Positions 18,434 to 26,725 of a stretch of 64,000 nucleotides of DNA are shown here, in pieces. Below the pieces are notes generated by a model. That model did not search any database, was not told the origin of the DNA, and was given only the letters and a program-made list of their open reading frames with translations. The translations under genes were made by a program, and so were the position numbers. Numbering within the stretch: position 1 is the stretch's first letter; each line of letters starts with the position of its first letter. Source of the DNA: Chryseobacterium daecheongense (GTDB lineage Bacteria > Bacteroidota > Bacteroidia > Flavobacteriales > Weeksellaceae); NCBI RefSeq assembly GCF_003729955.1, contig NZ_RJTX01000004.1, positions 620,001-684,000 of the forward strand. Reading direction: 5' to 3'.

Positions 18434-20590
18434 ATGAGAAAGCTCCTGATACTTTTATTTGCCTTTCAACTGCTTTTGATTCATTCGCAGGTAAAAAAGG
18501 ACTTAGTAATTCCTAAAAATCCAAAAATAGGACTTTCCCTTGCCGGAGGTGGAGCAAAAGGATTCTCTCATGTTGGAGTATTAAAAGTATTGGATTCTCT
18601 GGGTGTTAAAGTTGATTATATTGCCGGAACCAGTATGGGGGCCATTGTTGGCGGTCTGTATGCATCCGGATATTCCGGGAAAGAAATAGAAAAAATAGTG
18701 ATGGATACGGATTTCTATTCTTTGATTATGGATCCGAAATCCCGAAAAGAGGCTACATTTTACAACAAATCCGTTGATAAATACCTTCTGTCCATTCCTC
18801 TGAAAAACGGAAAAATAACCCTTCCTTCCTCCATAAGTACAGGCCAAAAGAACGTTTATTTATTGAAAGAACTTTTCAAAAATGTCTCCAATATTGATGA
18901 TTTTTCCAAACTTCCTATTCCTTTTATGTGCGTAGCCACCAATCTGGAAAGTGGAAATATGCAAATATTCGAGAAAGGAGATCTGGTACAATCCATTATG
19001 GCCAGCTCTGCATTTCCTTCTTTGATGGACCCCGTGAAAATCGGAGACAGTATTTATATTGACGGAGCAATGTCTGTAAACTATCCCTCAAAGCCGTTAA
19101 AGGACAAAGGAATCGATATCGTTATCGGAGTGGACCTGAACCAGGATCTATCCAAAAGAGAGGATTTAAACAACATTATAGCGATTCTGAATCAGGTTAT
19201 CGATTTCGGAATCAAAAAAGATACAAGACGACAATACAAATACACTGATATTAATATCAAGCCCAATCTGAAAGGCATGACTGCCACAAGCTACGATGAG
19301 AAGAAAAAAATACTAGATAGTGGTTTTGCTGAAGGGTTAAAATATACAGCAGTCCTGGATCAGCTTCCCAAGCGCCCGTTTGATCGCCTCAGAGAGCGTG
19401 TAAATCCCATTTACTCTAATGTCTATAAGATTGATAGCATTGATATAGAAGGCGGGAAAATTTATGGAAAAAACTATGTTTTGGGGAAAATGGGACTCAG
19501 ACTTCCTTCCATGCATACGTATGGAAGCATTAATAAAATGATTGATAAATTGGTTGCTACCAATAATTATAGGTTTATCAATTATGATATTATTCCGGAA
19601 AATGATGCCAACTATCTCAAATTATATGTAACCGAGGATGATACCAGACATTTCCTAAAGTTCGGTTTGCATTACGATGAAGTTTTTAAGACTGGTTTAC
19701 TGCTCAACTATTCAGCAAAACGTCTTTTATTCAAAAATACCAATCTTTCTTTGGATGTTATTGTAGGCGATAAACCAAGGTATTATTTAAACTATTTTAT
19801 AGATAACGGATATATTCCGGGATTTGGAATTTATTCGTCAGGAATGAGCTTTGATATCAAAGACCAGAACAATTATGAAGTAGATAATTGGATGTGGCTA
19901 AGAAATGAGGTTTATATTCAATCGATATGGAAAGATAAATTCGCTATTGGAGGCGGAATAAGCCACGATTACTTTGAAGCTGAAGCCAATGGTACCAATA
20001 AAAGATATAAGCGATTTTTGAACCCTTATATCTTCTTAAAAAGCGATACACAGGATGACAAGGACTTTCCTTCAAAAGGTATTTATATTTCAGCTGAAGG
20101 AAAAGTAATCGATCTGTTAAAATCAGAAGTGGATAAAAGAATTGTACAGGTAAAAGCTGATATCAGAGTTAATATTCCTCTTACCAAACAATTCTCTTAC
20201 CGTTTAAACCTATATGGAGGAATTACCATCGGTGATAACCTTCCTGAATTTTACCAGTACAGGTTAGGAGGTATTTTTGAACAAAATGTGATCAATTTTA
20301 AAAACTTTGGAGGTTTTTACTTTGCACAGCTGAATACCAATAACACCATTTTAATCTCTAATGATCTCCAATTTAAGTTCAACAAGAATTACTTCATTAG
20401 CGGAAACTTCTCCTTTGCGAATCTTTCCGATGACATTACCTTTGAAGATACTGTGAAATTAAATTATAGTTCATTGGGAGTTACAGCAGGTTACAAATCT
20501 CCTTTCGGACAGATCAAAATCAACTTTAGCCACTCACTTAAAAATAATCAAAAAGGCATATTCAGTGTGATATTAGGACACTGGTTTTAA
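18434..20590 (+). CDS. Patatin-like phospholipase with C-terminal outer-membrane barrel
   Basis: A secreted or outer-membrane lipase of the RssA/PlpD kind. Signal peptide (LLILLFAFQLLLIHSQ), then the patatin domain: oxyanion-hole GGGAKG (38-43), nucleophile elbow GTSMG with Ser67, and the dyad Asp in YIDGAMSVNYP near residue 210. Around 325-400 follows a POTRA-like segment, then a BamA/surface-antigen barrel ending in SVILGHWF with the terminal aromatic typical of outer-membrane proteins. In PlpD-type proteins the barrel anchors or exports the lipase domain. It is embedded between murF-alr and ybeY with gaps of two and four bases. Confidence 0.9.
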   Translation: MRKLLILLFAFQLLLIHSQVKKDLVIPKNPKIGLSLAGGGAKGFSHVGVLKVLDSLGVKVDYIAGTSMGAIVGGLYASGYSGKEIEKIVMDTDFYSLIMDPKSRKEATFYNKSVDKYLLSIPLKNGKITLPSSISTGQKNVYLLKELFKNVSNIDDFSKLPIPFMCVATNLESGNMQIFEKGDLVQSIMASSAFPSLMDPVKIGDSIYIDGAMSVNYPSKPLKDKGIDIVIGVDLNQDLSKREDLNNIIAILNQVIDFGIKKDTRRQYKYTDINIKPNLKGMTATSYDEKKKILDSGFAEGLKYTAVLDQLPKRPFDRLRERVNPIYSNVYKIDSIDIEGGKIYGKNYVLGKMGLRLPSMHTYGSINKMIDKLVATNNYRFINYDIIPENDANYLKLYVTEDDTRHFLKFGLHYDEVFKTGLLLNYSAKRLLFKNTNLSLDVIVGDKPRYYLNYFIDNGYIPGFGIYSSGMSFDIKDQNNYEVDNWMWLRNEVYIQSIWKDKFAIGGGISHDYFEAEANGTNKRYKRFLNPYIFLKSDTQDDKDFPSKGIYISAEGKVIDLLKSEVDKRIVQVKADIRVNIPLTKQFSYRLNLYGGITIGDNLPEFYQYRLGGIFEQNVINFKNFGGFYFAQLNTNNTILISNDLQFKFNKNYFISGNFSFANLSDDITFEDTVKLNYSSLGVTAGYKSPFGQIKINFSHSLKNNQKGIFSVILGHWF

Positions 20591-20594
20591 AACT

Positions 20595-21017
20595 ATGATA
20601 CAATTCTTCTACGAAAACTTACCCGAATCTGTCAATACAGAATACACCAAATGGCTGGAAGATCTTATCCTTACGGAAGGAAAAAAACTTGGCGAAATTA
20701 ATTACATCTTCTGTGATGATGAATATTTGCTTAAGGTAAACCAGGATTATCTCCAGCATGATTACTATACAGACATCATTACTTTTGATTATGTAAAGGG
20801 TAAAACAATAAGCGGAGAGATTTTCGTATCTTTGCAGCGCATTTCAGATAATGCTTCTACCCTATCCAAAAATTATGAAGAAGAACTGAGAAGAGTTTTA
20901 GCTCACGGTATCCTTCATCTTTGTGGGTATAAAGACAAAACGGAAGAAGAGGAAAAAGAGATGCGAAGAAAAGAAGATGTTTATTTAGCAAGATATTTAG
21001 AGTATTTTAATTCATAA
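20595..21017 (+). CDS. ybeY: Endoribonuclease YbeY (16S rRNA maturation, quality control)
   Basis: Single-strand-specific metal-dependent endoribonuclease acting in rRNA 3'-end maturation. The 140 residues contain the late ALAHGILHLCGYKDK motif. The classical zinc triad is H-x3-H-x5-H; here the third ligand position reads Asp (HGILHLCGYKD), apparently a lineage variant. Also seen: DDEYLLKVNQDYLQHDYYTDIITFDY and GEIFVSLQRI, typical of the family. Last gene of the murF-alr/patatin/ybeY run. Confidence 0.92.
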   Translation: MIQFFYENLPESVNTEYTKWLEDLILTEGKKLGEINYIFCDDEYLLKVNQDYLQHDYYTDIITFDYVKGKTISGEIFVSLQRISDNASTLSKNYEEELRRVLAHGILHLCGYKDKTEEEEKEMRRKEDVYLARYLEYFNS

Positions 21018-21070
21018 ATACAAGCTAGAAAACAACGAAAACAACCATTATAAGACAGTTTTCCAACTAA

Positions 21071-21086
21071 TGTTTCACGTGAAACA
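21071..21086. promoter_or_regulatory. parS: parS centromere-like site, copy 1
   Basis: TGTTTCACGTGAAACA, a perfect 16-bp palindrome identical to the conserved core bound by chromosomal ParB (Spo0J). The symmetry extends one base on each side (21070-21087). It lies in the 111-base gap between ybeY and mnmG, 43 bases before the mnmG ATG. ParB loads at such sites, usually close to the replication origin, and directs segregation. Confidence 0.85.
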
Positions 21087-21128
21087 TCACAATAAAAACA
21101 TTGATTGTAAAGCTAAATATGTGATAAA

Positions 21129-22991
21129 ATGATTTCAGAAATATACGACATAATAGTAGTCGGTGCCGGTCACGCAGGATGTGAGGCGGCAGCAGCGGCG
21201 GCTAATCTTGGGTCCAAAACATTGCTTGTTACGATGAACATGCAAACCATTGGACAGATGAGCTGCAACCCCGCAATGGGAGGTATTGCAAAAGGACAAA
21301 TTGTAAGAGAGATTGATGCAATGGGTGGTTATTCAGGAATTGTAGCTGATAAATCTGCTATTCAATTCAAAATGCTTAATCTATCCAAAGGTCCTGCAAT
21401 GTGGTCTCCAAGAACACAGAACGATAGAATGCTTTTTGCAGAAGAATGGCGATTAGCATTGGAAAACACCCCAAATCTTGATTTTTTCCAGGATATGGTA
21501 AAACAGCTTATCATCGAAAATAATAAGGTTACAGGTGTCATCACTTCATTAGGAATCGAAATAAAAGGAAGATCCGTGGTTCTTACCAACGGAACATTTC
21601 TAAATGGCTTGATCCACGTTGGAGATAAGCAATTAGGTGGTGGAAGAATGGGTGAACCAAGAGCTTTCGGAATTACTGAACAACTAGTTTCTTTAGGATT
21701 TGAAGCTGGAAGAATGAAAACCGGTACTCCACCAAGAGTGGACGGAAGAAGCTTGGATTACAGCAAAATGGAAGAACAAAAAGGAGATGAAAACCCTCAA
21801 AAATTCAGCTATTTAGATACTCCGAAGTTAACCAAACAATTAAGCTGTCATATTGTTTACACTAACGAAACAGTACACGATATTTTAAGAGAAGGTTTTG
21901 ATAGAAGCCCTATGTTTAATGGCACTATTCAAAGCTTAGGTCCAAGATACTGTCCAAGTATTGAAGATAAGATCAACCGTTTTGCAGAAAGAACAAGACA
22001 TCAGCTTTTTGTAGAACCCGAGGGTTGGAAAACAGTGGAAATTTATGTAAACGGATTCAGTTCTTCCCTACCCGAAGATGTTCAGATCAAAGCCATGAAA
22101 CATATCCCTGGATTTGAAAACGTAAAAGTATTCCGTCCGGGCTATGCTATTGAATATGACTATTTTCCGCCTACTCAATTAAAGCATACATTAGAAACAA
22201 AACTCATTGAAAACTTATATTTTGCAGGCCAAATTAATGGTACTACAGGATACGAAGAAGCAGCCGGACAAGGTTTCATGGCGGGGATTAATGCCCATAA
22301 TAAGGTACATGACAAGGGTGAGTTCACTTTAAACAGAGATGAAGCCTATATTGGCGTTTTAATTGATGATCTGATCACCAAAGGAACGGAAGAACCTTAT
22401 AGAATGTTCACTTCGCGCGCAGAATACAGACTTCTTCTAAGACAGGATAACGCAGATATCAGATTAACAGAAAGAGCTTACAAGTTAGGTTTAGCCAAAG
22501 AAGAAAGATTAAGAAGAGTGGAAGAAAAAGTAGCTAAAAGTGAGGAACTTGAGAGCTTTTTACGAGAAACATCTTTAAAGCCGGGCATTATAAACCCTAT
22601 TCTCGAAAACATAGAAAGCAACCCTGTAGATCAAGCTTACAGAGCAGCACAGATCCTTACAAGACCTAATATGACTTTGGAAAAACTTGAAAATATTGAA
22701 GCTATTAAAGAAAAAGCATCTCAATATGATGATGAAGTGAGAGAGCAGGCAGAAATTAATATCAAGTATAAAGGATATATTGAAAAAGAAAAGGAAAATG
22801 TAGCCAAATTAAATCGTCTGGAAAATATTAAAATTCCGGAAGATTTTGATTATTCTAAGATTTCAAGTCTTTCTGCAGAAGCTAAGCAAAAAATGTCTAA
22901 TGTAAGACCTAAAACCATTGCACAGGCCGGAAGAATAAGTGGTGTCTCGCCAGCCGATATCAACGTTTTACTTGTGTATTTAGGAAGATAA
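21129..22991 (+). CDS. mnmG: tRNA uridine-5-carboxymethylaminomethyl modification enzyme MnmG (GidA)
   Basis: FAD-dependent enzyme that, with MnmE, installs the cmnm5 group on wobble uridine of several tRNAs. 620 residues. FAD-binding IIVVGAGHAGCEAAAAAANLG at the N-terminus, MSCNPAMGGIAKGQIVREIDAMGG (conserved Cys region), GTFLNGLIHVGD, MKTGTPPRVDGRS, and GQINGTTGYEEAAGQGFMAGINA. The C-terminal helical domain for MnmE and tRNA contact ends with RISGVSPADINVLLVYLGR. The gene has exact parS-like palindromes 43 bases before its start and 8 bases after its stop, matching the old observation that gidA often lies near bacterial origins. Confidence 0.96.
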   Translation: MISEIYDIIVVGAGHAGCEAAAAAANLGSKTLLVTMNMQTIGQMSCNPAMGGIAKGQIVREIDAMGGYSGIVADKSAIQFKMLNLSKGPAMWSPRTQNDRMLFAEEWRLALENTPNLDFFQDMVKQLIIENNKVTGVITSLGIEIKGRSVVLTNGTFLNGLIHVGDKQLGGGRMGEPRAFGITEQLVSLGFEAGRMKTGTPPRVDGRSLDYSKMEEQKGDENPQKFSYLDTPKLTKQLSCHIVYTNETVHDILREGFDRSPMFNGTIQSLGPRYCPSIEDKINRFAERTRHQLFVEPEGWKTVEIYVNGFSSSLPEDVQIKAMKHIPGFENVKVFRPGYAIEYDYFPPTQLKHTLETKLIENLYFAGQINGTTGYEEAAGQGFMAGINAHNKVHDKGEFTLNRDEAYIGVLIDDLITKGTEEPYRMFTSRAEYRLLLRQDNADIRLTERAYKLGLAKEERLRRVEEKVAKSEELESFLRETSLKPGIINPILENIESNPVDQAYRAAQILTRPNMTLEKLENIEAIKEKASQYDDEVREQAEINIKYKGYIEKEKENVAKLNRLENIKIPEDFDYSKISSLSAEAKQKMSNVRPKTIAQAGRISGVSPADINVLLVYLGR

Positions 22992-22999
22992 TTACTCTA

Positions 23000-23015
23000 T
23001 GTTTCACGTGAAACA
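23000..23015. promoter_or_regulatory. parS: parS centromere-like site, copy 2
   Basis: A second exact TGTTTCACGTGAAACA, eight bases after the mnmG stop. Here the symmetry is 20 bp (22998-23017). Two identical copies 1,929 bases apart in non-coding DNA on either side of one gene are very unlikely by chance. Confidence 0.85.
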
Positions 23016-23102
23016 TATATTAAAAATAAAACAAAAATTAAGATATTTATGAGCTTCTAATAAACTCAGAATATCTTAATTTTTAATTTAAAATACATTT
23101 CA

Positions 23103-23924
23103 ATGAAAATTAAAGATCATTTTCTCTCTCAGGAAATATTCGAAATTAAAGAAACGGAAACAAAAGGAGTATTCAAGACTTCTCCTATCCCATCTAATAT
23201 TTCCAAATACTATGAAAGTGAAGATTACATTTCCCATCATCAGGATTCCGGGAGTTTGAAAGAAAAGCTTTATAAATTCTTACAGTCTTTCAATTTACAA
23301 TACAAAAAAAATATTCTTGTAGACAGAATAAAGAAAAATTCAAGAGTTTTAGATTATGGTTGTGGTGCCGGAGAATTTGTAAAATATATAGAAAATGATT
23401 TTGAAACTTTCGGCTTTGAACCGGATTCTGATGCAAGAACAGCAGCACAAAATAAGATCTCCAAAGCAAAAATAATAGACGATGTTCATCTCATTGAAAA
23501 TGGAAGCCTTGATGCTATTACATTATGGCATGTATTCGAGCATATAGAAAACCAGGATGAAATGCTTAATATTTTTCATCAAAAGCTGAAAGAAAAAGGA
23601 TTGTTAATCATAGCAGTTCCCAATCCTACTTCTTACGATGCAAAACATTACAAAGAACATTGGGCAGCTTACGATGTACCTAGACACATTTATCATTTTT
23701 CAAAAAACGGAATGGAAAATTTAATTTCAAAAAAATCAAATTGGAAAATGAGAAAAATCAAACCTCTGATTCTCGACTCGTACTACATATCCATGTTAAG
23801 CGAAAAATATAAAAAATCACCGCTTTTTTGGCTAAAAGCAATGTTCTATGGAACGATTTCTAACGTAAAGGCGCTTTTTTCTAACGAATTTTCAAGTTTG
23901 GTCTATATAATCGAAAAAAGATAG
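23103..23924 (+). CDS. Class I SAM-dependent methyltransferase
   Basis: 273 residues. Motif I is VLDYGCGAGEFVKYI (near residue 79), followed by GFEPDSDA (acidic residue for the SAM ribose), LDAITLWHVFEHIENQDEML (motif II/III of the methyltransf_23 type) and KGLLIIAVPNPTSYDAKHYKEHWAAYDVPRHIYHFS, a block seen in ubiquinone/cell-envelope-type methyltransferases. The substrate is unknown. The N-terminus has no cysteine-rich zinc motif. Preceded by parS copy 2 and followed by a terminator. Confidence 0.85.
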   Translation: MKIKDHFLSQEIFEIKETETKGVFKTSPIPSNISKYYESEDYISHHQDSGSLKEKLYKFLQSFNLQYKKNILVDRIKKNSRVLDYGCGAGEFVKYIENDFETFGFEPDSDARTAAQNKISKAKIIDDVHLIENGSLDAITLWHVFEHIENQDEMLNIFHQKLKEKGLLIIAVPNPTSYDAKHYKEHWAAYDVPRHIYHFSKNGMENLISKKSNWKMRKIKPLILDSYYISMLSEKYKKSPLFWLKAMFYGTISNVKALFSNEFSSLVYIIEKR

Positions 23925-23982
23925 AAAATCGATTTTTACCCCATTTCTGAAGGTCAATTTTTAGCATTTTTGAATAAAAATT

Positions 23983-24012
23983 AAAAAAACTCTGAAAAAT
24001 TTCAGAGTTTTT
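23983..24012 (+). terminator. Intrinsic terminator after the methyltransferase gene
   Basis: Stem aaaaactctgaaa (23985-23997) with tttcagagttttt (24000-24012) followed by a T-rich stretch. The 24013-24262 stretch after it is AT-rich with no gene that I can support. Confidence 0.75.
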
Positions 24013-24262
24013 ATTTTTTAGGAAAACATGTAAAATTTAAAATCTTCAAATAACATTTTGACCTGGAGATTTTGAAGCGACTAAATTGAGTAAAAAAGAA
24101 ACGTGAAATTTCAAAAAGTTAATTTCAACGTAAGCATTAGTTTAAGCTCTGTTTTTGAAAATTGAATATAAAATATCAAAAAATATGTTCTCAAATCAAG
24201 AGCTAATACTGAAGCTGATTTTTTTAACATCTTTAGAGAAGATTCTATTTTCAGCTAAAATG

Positions 24263-24291
24263 AAAAAGTCCGCTGAAAGAACAGCGGACTT
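24263..24291 (-). terminator. Intrinsic terminator of pgk
   Basis: Ten-base GC-containing arms (24266-24275, 24282-24291) around a six-base loop; on the minus strand the hairpin is followed by a run of T (A run at 24263-24267). Located 22 bases past the pgk stop. Confidence 0.85.
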
Positions 24292-24312
24292 AAAATGTAT
24301 AATGGTAAAATA

Positions 24313-25503
24313 TTATTTATTGATTGCAGCCACTCCCGGAAGTTCCAAACCTTCCAGACTTTCCAACATTGCTCCTCCACCGGTTGAAACATAACTTACT
24401 TTGTCTCCGTATCCGAATTGCTTAACGAATGCTACACTGTCTCCCCCACCTACTAATGAGAAAGCTCCTAATCTTGTTGCTTCAGCAATACTGTCACCTA
24501 AAGCCACAGTTCCCGCAGCAAAATTTGACATTTCGAAAACACCGATAGGACCATTCCATAAGATAGTTCTGGAATTTAAAAGAACATCATTGAACTGGTC
24601 TCTTGATTTCTGACCTGCATCCAATCCCATCCATCCTTCAGGAATAGCATAAATATCCACTTCTTTTCTTTCAGCATCATTATTAAAGCTTTCAGCAATA
24701 ATAGCATCTGAAGGAAGATATACTTTAACGTTATGTTCTTTTGCTTTACCAAGAATTTCGACAGCTAAAGAAAGCTTATCATCTTCTACCAAAGAACTAC
24801 CTATTTTACCTCCTAAAGCCTTAATGAATGTAAATGCCATACCACCTCCGATAATCAGATTATCTACAGCAGGTAAAATATTTTCTATAATGGTAATTTT
24901 AGTTGAAACTTTAGATCCTCCTAATATAGCTGTAATAGGCTTTTCACCGCTTTTCAAAACTTTATCAATAGCTTGTAATTCCTTTGCCATTAATAAACCG
25001 AAAAATTTAGTTGAAGGAAAATATTGAGCAATTACTGCTGTAGAAGCGTGTGCTCTGTGAGCTGTCCCGAAAGCATCGTTCACATAAGCATCACCTAATT
25101 TAGATAGCTGCAGAGCAAATGCTTCATCTCCTTTTTCCTCCTCATTATGAAAACGAAGATTCTCTAACAATAAGATTTCACCCGGCTGAAGTGCAGCAGC
25201 GGCCTGTTCAGCCTTCTCTCCTACCGATTCTTCAACGAATTTTACTTCCTGCCCAAGAACATTAGAAACTTCATTTATGATATGTTTAAGAGAAAATTCA
25301 TCTTTTACTTCTCCTTTAGGTCTCCCCAAATGCGTCATCAAAATCACAGAACCTCCGTCTTTAAGGATTTTCTCCACTGTTGGCTTTACGGCAACAATTC
25401 TTGTGTTATCTGTTACATTAAGCTGATCATCCTGCGGAACATTGAAATCTACTCTTACCAGAGCTTTCTTATCTCTAAAATTGAAATCATTGATTGTCTT
25501 CAT
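24313..25503 (-). CDS. pgk: Phosphoglycerate kinase
   Basis: Glycolytic enzyme that transfers phosphate from 1,3-bisphosphoglycerate to ADP. 396 residues, the normal bacterial length. RVDFNVPQD and [10 protein letters not shown] (substrate-binding arginines and histidine), [41 protein letters not shown] (nucleotide-site Lys), and the C-terminal [16 protein letters not shown] are all present. A minus-strand TACATTTG at 25528-25535 is a good -7 candidate 24 bases before the ATG. Divergent from rpiB across the candidate origin region. Confidence 0.97.
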   Translation of the reverse strand: MKTINDFNFRDKKALVRVDFNVPQDDQLNVTDNTRIVAVKPTVEKILKDGGSVILMTHLGRPKGEVKDEFSLKHIINEVSNVLGQEVKFVEESVGEKAEQAAAALQPGEILLLENLRFHNEEEKGDEAFALQLSKLGDAYVNDAFGTAHRAHASTAVIAQYFPSTKFFGLLMAKELQAIDKVLKSGEKPITAILGGSKVSTKITIIENILPAVDNLIIGGGMAFTFIKALGGKIGSSLVEDDKLSLAVEILGKAKEHNVKVYLPSDAIIAESFNNDAERKEVDIYAIPEGWMGLDAGQKSRDQFNDVLLNSRTILWNGPIGVFEMSNFAAGTVALGDSIAEATRLGAFSLVGGGDSVAFVKQFGYGDKVSYVSTGGGAMLESLEGLELPGVAAINK

Positions 25504-25542
25504 AAATTACTTTGAATTTTCTTTTCACAAATGTAAGATTTT

Positions 25543-26012
25543 AAACTTTTTGAAAACCCCCATCCTGACAAAAGTTTTCAAAAACTTCCCACAACCCCAA
25601 TCATCCACTAATCAACAATTTTATTTTTTTTAAAAAAGAGAAAGCTGGTGACTGTTGTTAAGTATTGTGAGTTTCGGGGATAACTTTTGTTCAAAAACTT
25701 CATAACACGAAGTTTGTTTTCAATTCATATTTAATTAACAATATAAAGGGCTGTAAATCTGATATTTTTTGCTGTTATTAACAATTATGGATAACTTGTT
25801 AACAGTGGCAATTATTAATTTCTCCTCTATGGAAAAAATAAAGATTAAATGGAAGAAAGATTTTGAAAGTTCCGCTCGAAATTTTTGGAGTACAATTTCA
25901 ATAAGGATTTTTTTGAAACGAAAAATATTTAGTTCACAAAAGTTTTCCACACTTATTCACATGAGTTTTCACAATTAACTAATGAAAAGCTAACAGTTGT
26001 TGATAGAATACT
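25543..26012. other. oriC: Candidate chromosome replication origin (oriC)
   Basis: A gene-free AT-rich stretch in the 555-base gap between divergently transcribed pgk and rpiB. It contains a consensus DnaA box TTATTCACA (25953-25961) directly next to TTTTCCACA (25943-25951), a minus-strand TTATCCATA (25786-25794), the related GTTTTCACA (25965-25973), and AT-only tracts such as 25729-25746 that could unwind. Together with two parS sites 2.5-4.9 kb away and mnmG as neighbour, this fits an origin. Direct proof would need cumulative GC skew or replication profiling. Short open frames here have no recognisable protein features. Confidence 0.5.
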
Positions 26013-26058
26013 TAACTTTGTAGTGAAAGAAAATCTAATAAAGTATAATACTACAATT

Positions 26059-26493
26059 ATGAAAAGAAAGATAGCTATTGCAGCTGATCACGCGGGTTTC
26101 GAATATAAAGAGATCATTAAAAAGCATCTTGAAGAGCAATTTGAAGTTCAGGATTTCGGAACATATTCTACGGACAGCGTAGATTACCCTGATTTTGTGC
26201 ATCCTGCGGCAACATCTGTAGAAAATGGTGAAAATGAATTAGGAATTCTGATCTGCGGAAGTGGAAACGGTGTTCAGATTACGGCTAACAAGCATCAGAA
26301 AATCCGTTGTGCCCTTTGCTGGATGCCGGAAATTGCAGAATTGGCAAGACAACATAATGATGCCAACATGATTTCCATCCCGGCAAGATTCATTGCTAAA
26401 GAACTAGCCATAGAGATTGTTAATAAGTTTCTTTCCACCGATTTTGAAGGCGGAAGGCATCAGAACAGAGTAGATAAAATAGCATACTGCTAA
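26059..26493 (+). CDS. rpiB: Ribose-5-phosphate isomerase B
   Basis: Interconverts ribose-5-phosphate and ribulose-5-phosphate in the pentose phosphate pathway. The start at 26059 gives MKRKIAIAADHAGFEYKE, the standard N-terminus, and 144 residues; an upstream in-frame start at 26023 is unlikely. Asp10-His11, the catalytic Cys66 in ILICGSGNGVQITANKH, and ALCWMPEIAELARQHNDANMISIPARFI are diagnostic. TAACTTTG at 26013-26020 serves as a candidate -7 element. Confidence 0.95.
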   Translation: MKRKIAIAADHAGFEYKEIIKKHLEEQFEVQDFGTYSTDSVDYPDFVHPAATSVENGENELGILICGSGNGVQITANKHQKIRCALCWMPEIAELARQHNDANMISIPARFIAKELAIEIVNKFLSTDFEGGRHQNRVDKIAYC

Positions 26494-26499
26494 CCTATA

Positions 26500-26527
26500 A
26501 AGGCTTGTCAATCAATCGGCAAGCCTT
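26500..26527 (+). terminator. Terminator after rpiB
   Basis: Stem aaggcttgtc with ggcaagcctt (one G-U pair) around an eight-base loop, followed by a T-rich stretch. Confidence 0.7.
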
Positions 26528-26544
26528 ATTTATTTTTAAATGCT

Positions 26545-26552
26545 TATCTTTG
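26545..26552 (+). promoter_or_regulatory. -7 element upstream of rnr
   Basis: TATCTTTG, an exact TAnnTTTG match. No TTG is seen at the proper upstream distance. If used, it gives rnr a leader of about 165 bases, which contains a small hairpin (aaaccttt at 26592-26599 with aaaggttt at 26610-26617). Confidence 0.45.
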
Positions 26553-26725
26553 CAAAGTAAAACTGAAACACATTCTATTATTCCCATTCACAAACCTTTA
26601 ATAGTAGTAAAAGGTTTTTCTCCCCTCTCCGCTCTGTTTTTTGTATTAAATTTATACAAACTAATCCCATTGTTAAAAAATATGGAAGGAAAATTGATGT
26701 AGTTGAATTAAACAATAACTAAAAA

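Noticed and set aside
24155..24394. 79-residue open frame at the end of pgk
   Set aside because: It runs through the pgk terminator hairpin and into the pgk coding region on the opposite strand, and shows no protein-like pattern.
25735..25978. Two ~70-residue open frames, one per strand, in the pgk-rpiB gap
   Set aside because: Composition follows the AT-rich DNA and no start context or conserved segment is seen; the stretch is better explained as a non-coding origin-like region.
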